Origin: Bryobacterales bacterium
Lineage (GTDB): Bacteria; Acidobacteriota; Terriglobia; Bryobacterales; Bryobacteraceae
Assembly (NCBI GenBank): GCA_003164075.1
Contig: PLRZ01000319.1
Span: 3,383 to 10,511 of the forward strand
Direction of reading: 5' to 3'
DNA length: 7,129 nt
The stretch's first letter is position 1; each line of letters begins with the position of its first letter. The notes below the pieces were generated by a model. That model made no database searches and was not told where the DNA came from. It saw only the letters and a program-made list of their open reading frames with translations. The position numbers and the translations under genes are program-made. Of this stretch, positions 4,332 to 7,129 are shown in pieces.

Positions 4332-5423
4332 TCAGTGTTGCGATCCCCCAGGGTTTTCCGGGATGCCGGGGTCGTCTAGAATCTGCACGGCGGTCGCAGG
4401 GCCAAGGTCCGCCCAGTCGCGCAAGACCCAGACGACCTTCTTGTCCGGGGTGACCTCGACAAGTTGGGGTCCCTTTCCGTCATCGCCGCGCGAACATATG
4501 ATGGTGTTGCCGTTCGCCAGCCGGGTGCAGCTCTGCGTGTTGATGAAGCGGTATGCCTCCGGCAGGTCGCCCGGCCTGAGTTCCCACACCGTCTCCCCCT
4601 TGGGATTGACTTCACGCGTAAGGATGTCCCTCTCGTCGGTGATCAGCGTGTTGCCGTTCTTGAGGCGGATGGCGGCCCAAGGGCTCTGAATCTGGTACTT
4701 CCAGACCTCCTTGAAATCCTTGTCGTACTCCACAATCTGGCCCATCTCCAGGAACGGAATCAGGTAGGTTCGCTGCGCCGTGTAGCGCGCCCGGCGGAAC
4801 TGCGCGTGGACGCTCCCGCGGTCGGTCAGGCTCGGAGCCGGCAAGTCGTGCTGCACCTCGACGGCCTTGGTCTTGATGTTGACCACCAGCAACTTGGGCG
4901 GCAACCCGTTCAGGACGAACATGACCTTATCCAGGCCGATCGGCTGGCAGGTGTGAATTTCGGTTCCTTCCGGGGCGTCGTAACGCCACACGACCTGTTT
5001 GCCGGGCGTGATTTCGGCGGCGTACTGCATGCGGCTGAAGAGAATGTTGCCGTTCGTGAGCATCCACACGTCGTCGTATTCCCAGCCAGTCCCGGTGGAA
5101 TACGTCCAAATGATCTTGCCTTTATTGACGAGGAGGATCTTGTTGTAGCCCTCGCCGATGTAAAGCATCGGGTGCTCGGCCAGCCCGTTGCCGGGGAGCC
5201 CCGGCGGTATGGGTTGGTCCCACTTGCGAGCAGGTACCTCCGTCTCAGTGGGGCCCATGGCTGGCACGTTGGCGGCCGTGAAGCGCCCGAGCAGGCCCAT
5301 CAGCGGCGTCGCTCGGGATGGCTTCGCTTTGGGCGTGTTCTGGCCCAAGATCGCCGGAGACAAAGCCATGAACGCAAGTCCGGCCGCAACCACAGCCAGT
5401 GAGGATAGTCTTCTAACAGGCAT
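4332..5423 (-). CDS. Secreted PQQ/arylsulfotransferase-like beta-propeller protein
   Basis: A 363-residue exported protein of unknown precise function. MPVRRLSSLAVVAAGLAFMA and the following LSPAILGQ form a Sec signal peptide, with likely cleavage near residue 27-28, then a Pro/Lys/Thr-rich linker to about 80. From about 85 the chain shows propeller blades with the repeated pattern (strand)-(K/G)-x-(V/I)-(V/I)W-x-Y/L followed by LxNGN(I/T)L: GKIIWTYSTG with MLTNGNILFS, KQVVWRYDA, KEVWKYQI with IRLKNGNTLI, ETVWELRP with TRLANGNTII, and KKVVWVLRDW at the end. This resembles PQQ-like and arylsulfotransferase-type propellers that bind substrates or cofactors at the funnel. ATG at 5423 is supported by AAAAGGAG seven bases upstream and by the signal peptide. 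An in-frame extension upstream to 5606 belongs to the preceding GH105-like gene. Probably its operon partner, acting in the periplasm. Confidence 0.85.
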   Translation of the reverse strand: MPVRRLSSLAVVAAGLAFMALSPAILGQNTPKAKPSRATPLMGLLGRFTAANVPAMGPTETEVPARKWDQPIPPGLPGNGLAEHPMLYIGEGYNKILLVNKGKIIWTYSTGTGWEYDDVWMLTNGNILFSRMQYAAEITPGKQVVWRYDAPEGTEIHTCQPIGLDKVMFVLNGLPPKLLVVNIKTKAVEVQHDLPAPSLTDRGSVHAQFRRARYTAQRTYLIPFLEMGQIVEYDKDFKEVWKYQIQSPWAAIRLKNGNTLITDERDILTREVNPKGETVWELRPGDLPEAYRFINTQSCTRLANGNTIICSRGDDGKGPQLVEVTPDKKVVWVLRDWADLGPATAVQILDDPGIPENPGGSQH

Positions 5424-6503
5424 ACCACTTCTCCTTTTTGAGTTCCGATGTGAGCCTCGGGCCACCGCCTTGGCGCCGGCCGCCTCCATCATGATGCAGA
5501 ACGACTGGCCTTCCGAAGAAATTCCCGGACGATCGAAACCGGGCGCCCCACAGACGCCTTGCACGAAGCCGGATGCGTCCATCTTCGTCCGGGCCGCGTC
5601 TCGCACCCGGTCCGCTTTCGCTCGATAAGCTTCGGGAAGCCAGCCGCCCGATGTCCCCCTTCATAGATTGCGAATGAGAGCATCTGAGCGAGGTTCGTCT
5701 CGACGAAGGTGTCCGGGGCTGGTCAACCACGTTGTGAAACAGTCCGTCGGAGCGCTGGCGCGCCAGGCAGCCATCTACGATGTCCTTGGCGAAGGCTGCC
5801 AAGCGCTCACGGTCCGGCCGGCGTTCACGCGGCAGTCGCCGGATCACGCGGGCCAGACCCGCTGCGGCCCAGCCGTTGCCGCCTCCCCGGAAATGCTTGT
5901 CCTTGAACTGCTGTTTCCCGTCGTCCCAGATGTGCGAGAGAAGCTTTGCCTCCAGGTTCCAAAGCCGCTTCCGATAGCCTTCGATTTGCGCCAGCGCCTC
6001 GTCGTAAAAGCCCATCGCGGCAAGGAAGGGCGGCGCGCAGTTGAACCCGTCGGACCACATCTCGGGCCCTCCGAAGGAGTGATAGAGTGCGCCGTCCGCG
6101 GCCCGCGGCGCCGTGTTGCGGATCCAGTCGAGCAGACCTTGCACCGCCTGTTGAATCTGCTGGTCCCCGGTCCACTCGGCGGCCGGCGCGCAGGCTTCGC
6201 CGCCCATCGATGGATCTGTCGGGCTCCCGCTCACCACCACGGCCAGGCGCCCGTCCCGCACCCGCTGGACGATGGCCGCCTTGGTCAGCAAGGCAACTGC
6301 CTTGCGGTTGTCCGCTTCGAGCATGGCCTGAGCGAAAATGCCCTGCTCCCAATCGCGGCGCTGCATCGCCATGGCGGCCGTCGTGGCCTTCTCGACCCGC
6401 CGCCTGCTCTCGGATTCTTGCGCCGCCGTGGCTCGCGCATTCTGGGCGATCACCCCGCGGGCCCCGAGCGGCGCCACCCCACACAGAAGTACCGACGCTT
6501 CAT
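5424..6503 (-). pseudogene. GH105/GH88-like unsaturated glycuronyl hydrolase, frameshifted
   Basis: GH105 enzymes remove unsaturated uronic acids from pectin or related oligosaccharides produced by lyases. The main frame carries DGALYHSFGGPEMWSDGFNC then APPFLAAMGF; its Asp (6051-6049) is at the place of the catalytic Asp of the YteR type. RGGGNGWAAAGLARVIRRLP and SDGLFHNVVDQP follow. At the GGGG run 5715-5718 the frame breaks; one base restores TFVETNLAQMLSFAIYEGGH. A second break at 5642-5651 leads to GWLPEAYRAKADRVRDAART and GFVQGVCGAPGFDRPGISSE then GQSFCIMMEAA. At the 5' end the likely start is ATG 6503 (GGAG five bases upstream, MKRR), while the hydrophobic VLLCGVAPLGARGVIAQNA lies in another frame, implying a third break at 6480-6500. 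Restored length, about 360 residues, is normal. No own stop precedes the propeller gene in the last frame. Decay or sequencing error are both possible. Confidence 0.8.
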
Positions 6504-6655
6504 ATCGTCTCCGGACCGGACACGCATCCGCGTGATTGCCAGCATACTTCCTGATCGTCATTGCGCTGATCACGTTCACGATCCTCATGTTCGCATTGTG
6601 CGAGCACACAGTCAAGGTCTGAGTGCTGCACCGCACCTCCGGCGCATGGCATCAA
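6504..6655. other. Divergent intergenic region, no supported gene
   Basis: It separates the minus-strand GH105-like gene from the plus-strand chimera. A minus-strand frame is open across it (GTG at 6636, ATG at 6588 and 6561), but none of these starts has a ribosome site and the encoded residues look arbitrary. It presumably holds the promoter of the GH105-propeller operon; I cannot point to clear boxes. Confidence 0.4.
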
Positions 6656-6807
6656 ATGGATTCCGTTCTTAAGCTACAGCCGCATCGCACGGTGCGTTTG
6701 CAGGGCCTCGACGACTATGGCGCGGCGGCGGCACTGTGGGGTACGTCCGATACCGGCATCAGCGTCTCGGGCGTGTTCCGCGACCTTGCCGATTTCGCCG
6801 TGCTGGT
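6656..6807 (+). pseudogene. N-terminal fragment of an unidentified protein, fused to recombinase sequence
   Basis: From ATG 6656 the frame reads MDSVLKLQPHRTVRLQGLDD, then YGAAAALWGTSDTGISVSGV and FRDLADFAVLV. The G/C-biased third positions and the structured look support real coding origin. It faintly resembles the N-termini of phage-tail-like hypothetical proteins (pattern 'SGVF.D.ADFAVL') that I associate from memory with Acidobacteriota, but I cannot confirm this. The pattern stops near 6803, where recombinase sequence begins in a different frame. It has no Shine-Dalgarno. It is therefore best read as a truncated gene end at a recombination junction. Confidence 0.4.
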
Positions 6808-7129
6808 TACTTGGGCGTACGCGTCGAAGCCACGCCCGACAAGCTGGGCACGCCGTTGTTCACCAGCGTCGGCTACCACGGCGGCGAGGTCCGGCTGAGC
6901 CGCCGCACCATCCGCACTCACACCGACAAGTACCTGCGGATGGCTGGGCTGAATCGCTCAGGGATCTCCAATCACGCTCTGCGCCACACCGCCGCGACTC
7001 TGGGCTACCTGCACACCCGCGATCTGCGCGCCGTGCAGGAATTCCTCGGCCACGCCGAACCGCGCATGACCTCGCGCTACGCGCACGTGGTGGACATGGC
7101 CAAGCGGAGTCCGGCGTTGTTCATCCCCG
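6808..7129 (+). pseudogene. Tyrosine recombinase/integrase, C-terminal catalytic fragment (copy 2), open at window end
   Basis: The frame from 6808 reads YLGVRVEATPDKLGTPLFTS, YLRMAGLNRSGISNHALRHT and then AATLGYLHTRDLRAVQEFLG, HAEPRMTSRYAHVVDMAKRS and PALFIP at the window edge. It holds the HxLRH box, the second His (GHA) and the nucleophilic Tyr (SRY) in one uninterrupted frame, unlike copy 1. Over the last 52 residues it matches restored copy 1 at about 46 positions. The core-binding domain and the first Arg are missing: upstream is an unrelated fragment in another frame. The shared block begins at the same codon pair (Tyr-Leu) in both copies. Not expected to recombine DNA by itself. The stop codon lies beyond the window. 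Confidence 0.85.

Noticed and set aside
4464..5402. Long plus-strand open frame (312 codons)
   Set aside because: It is antisense to the propeller gene, whose frame has a signal peptide, ribosome site and blade repeats. The plus-strand translation shows no domain and is typical of a GC-rich antisense shadow.
5825..6484. Minus-strand open frame of 219 codons beginning MWGGAARGPRG
   Set aside because: Out-of-phase Arg/Gly/Ala-rich shadow of the GH105-like gene.
5668..6672. Long plus-strand open frame (334 codons)
   Set aside because: Antisense to the GH105-like gene; the conserved family motifs are on the minus strand. Openness follows from GC3 bias.
1..7129. CRISPR array, tRNA or rRNA genes
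   Set aside because: No regularly spaced direct repeats and no tRNA cloverleaf or conserved rRNA segments were seen on either strand.

Overview
The window is a GC-rich piece (about 60 % G+C by eye) of a bacterial accessory region: mostly defence/stabilisation-type modules plus a decayed polysaccharide-degradation cluster, bounded on both sides by remnants of the same tyrosine recombinase family. The organism cannot be fixed from the sequence. A GH105-like hydrolase, a secreted beta-propeller, a Gfo/Idh/MocA remnant, strong GC3 bias and the style of the recombinase and phage-like fragments suggest an environmental Acidobacteriota-like or PVC-like bacterium. That is inference with low-to-moderate confidence.

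Layout. 1-750: a short ribbon-helix-helix (RHH) fragment, an unrecognised GC3-biased ORF (311-604), and two 42-bp imperfect inverted repeats enclosing that ORF. 755-1175: a VanZ-like gene scrap on the minus strand, abutting a frameshifted C-terminal fragment of a tyrosine recombinase on the plus strand. 1199-1976: an MNT-HEPN toxin-antitoxin pair on the plus strand behind a 7-bp inverted repeat, the genes joined by a TTGA stop/start overlap. 1942-2100: a perfect 23-bp direct repeat, one copy inside the HEPN C-terminus. 2159-2550: a VanZ-like gene on the minus strand, broken by two apparent 1-base insertions. 2595-3182: a mazEF-type pair on the minus strand (RHH antitoxin, then MazF/PemK toxin) with a perfect 9-7-9 palindromic operator. 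3314-3944: a higBA-type pair on the minus strand (RelE-fold toxin first, then HigA). 3968-4159: the C-terminal scrap of a Gfo/Idh/MocA oxidoreductase. 4332-5423: an intact secreted beta-propeller protein. 5424-6503: a GH105-like unsaturated glycuronyl hydrolase needing at least two, probably three, frame corrections. 6656-7129: a chimera of an N-terminal fragment of an unrelated protein and a second recombinase C-terminal fragment, in direct orientation with the first and cut by the window end.

How it works together. Three complete TA modules of different families (MNT-HEPN, MazEF, HigBA) lie within 2.7 kb, each with its own candidate operator. Around them almost everything else is truncated or frameshifted. 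This fits a recombination-prone island in which selfish TA modules stay intact while cargo decays. Several indels sit in short homopolymers, so consensus sequencing error must be excluded before calling all of them biological.
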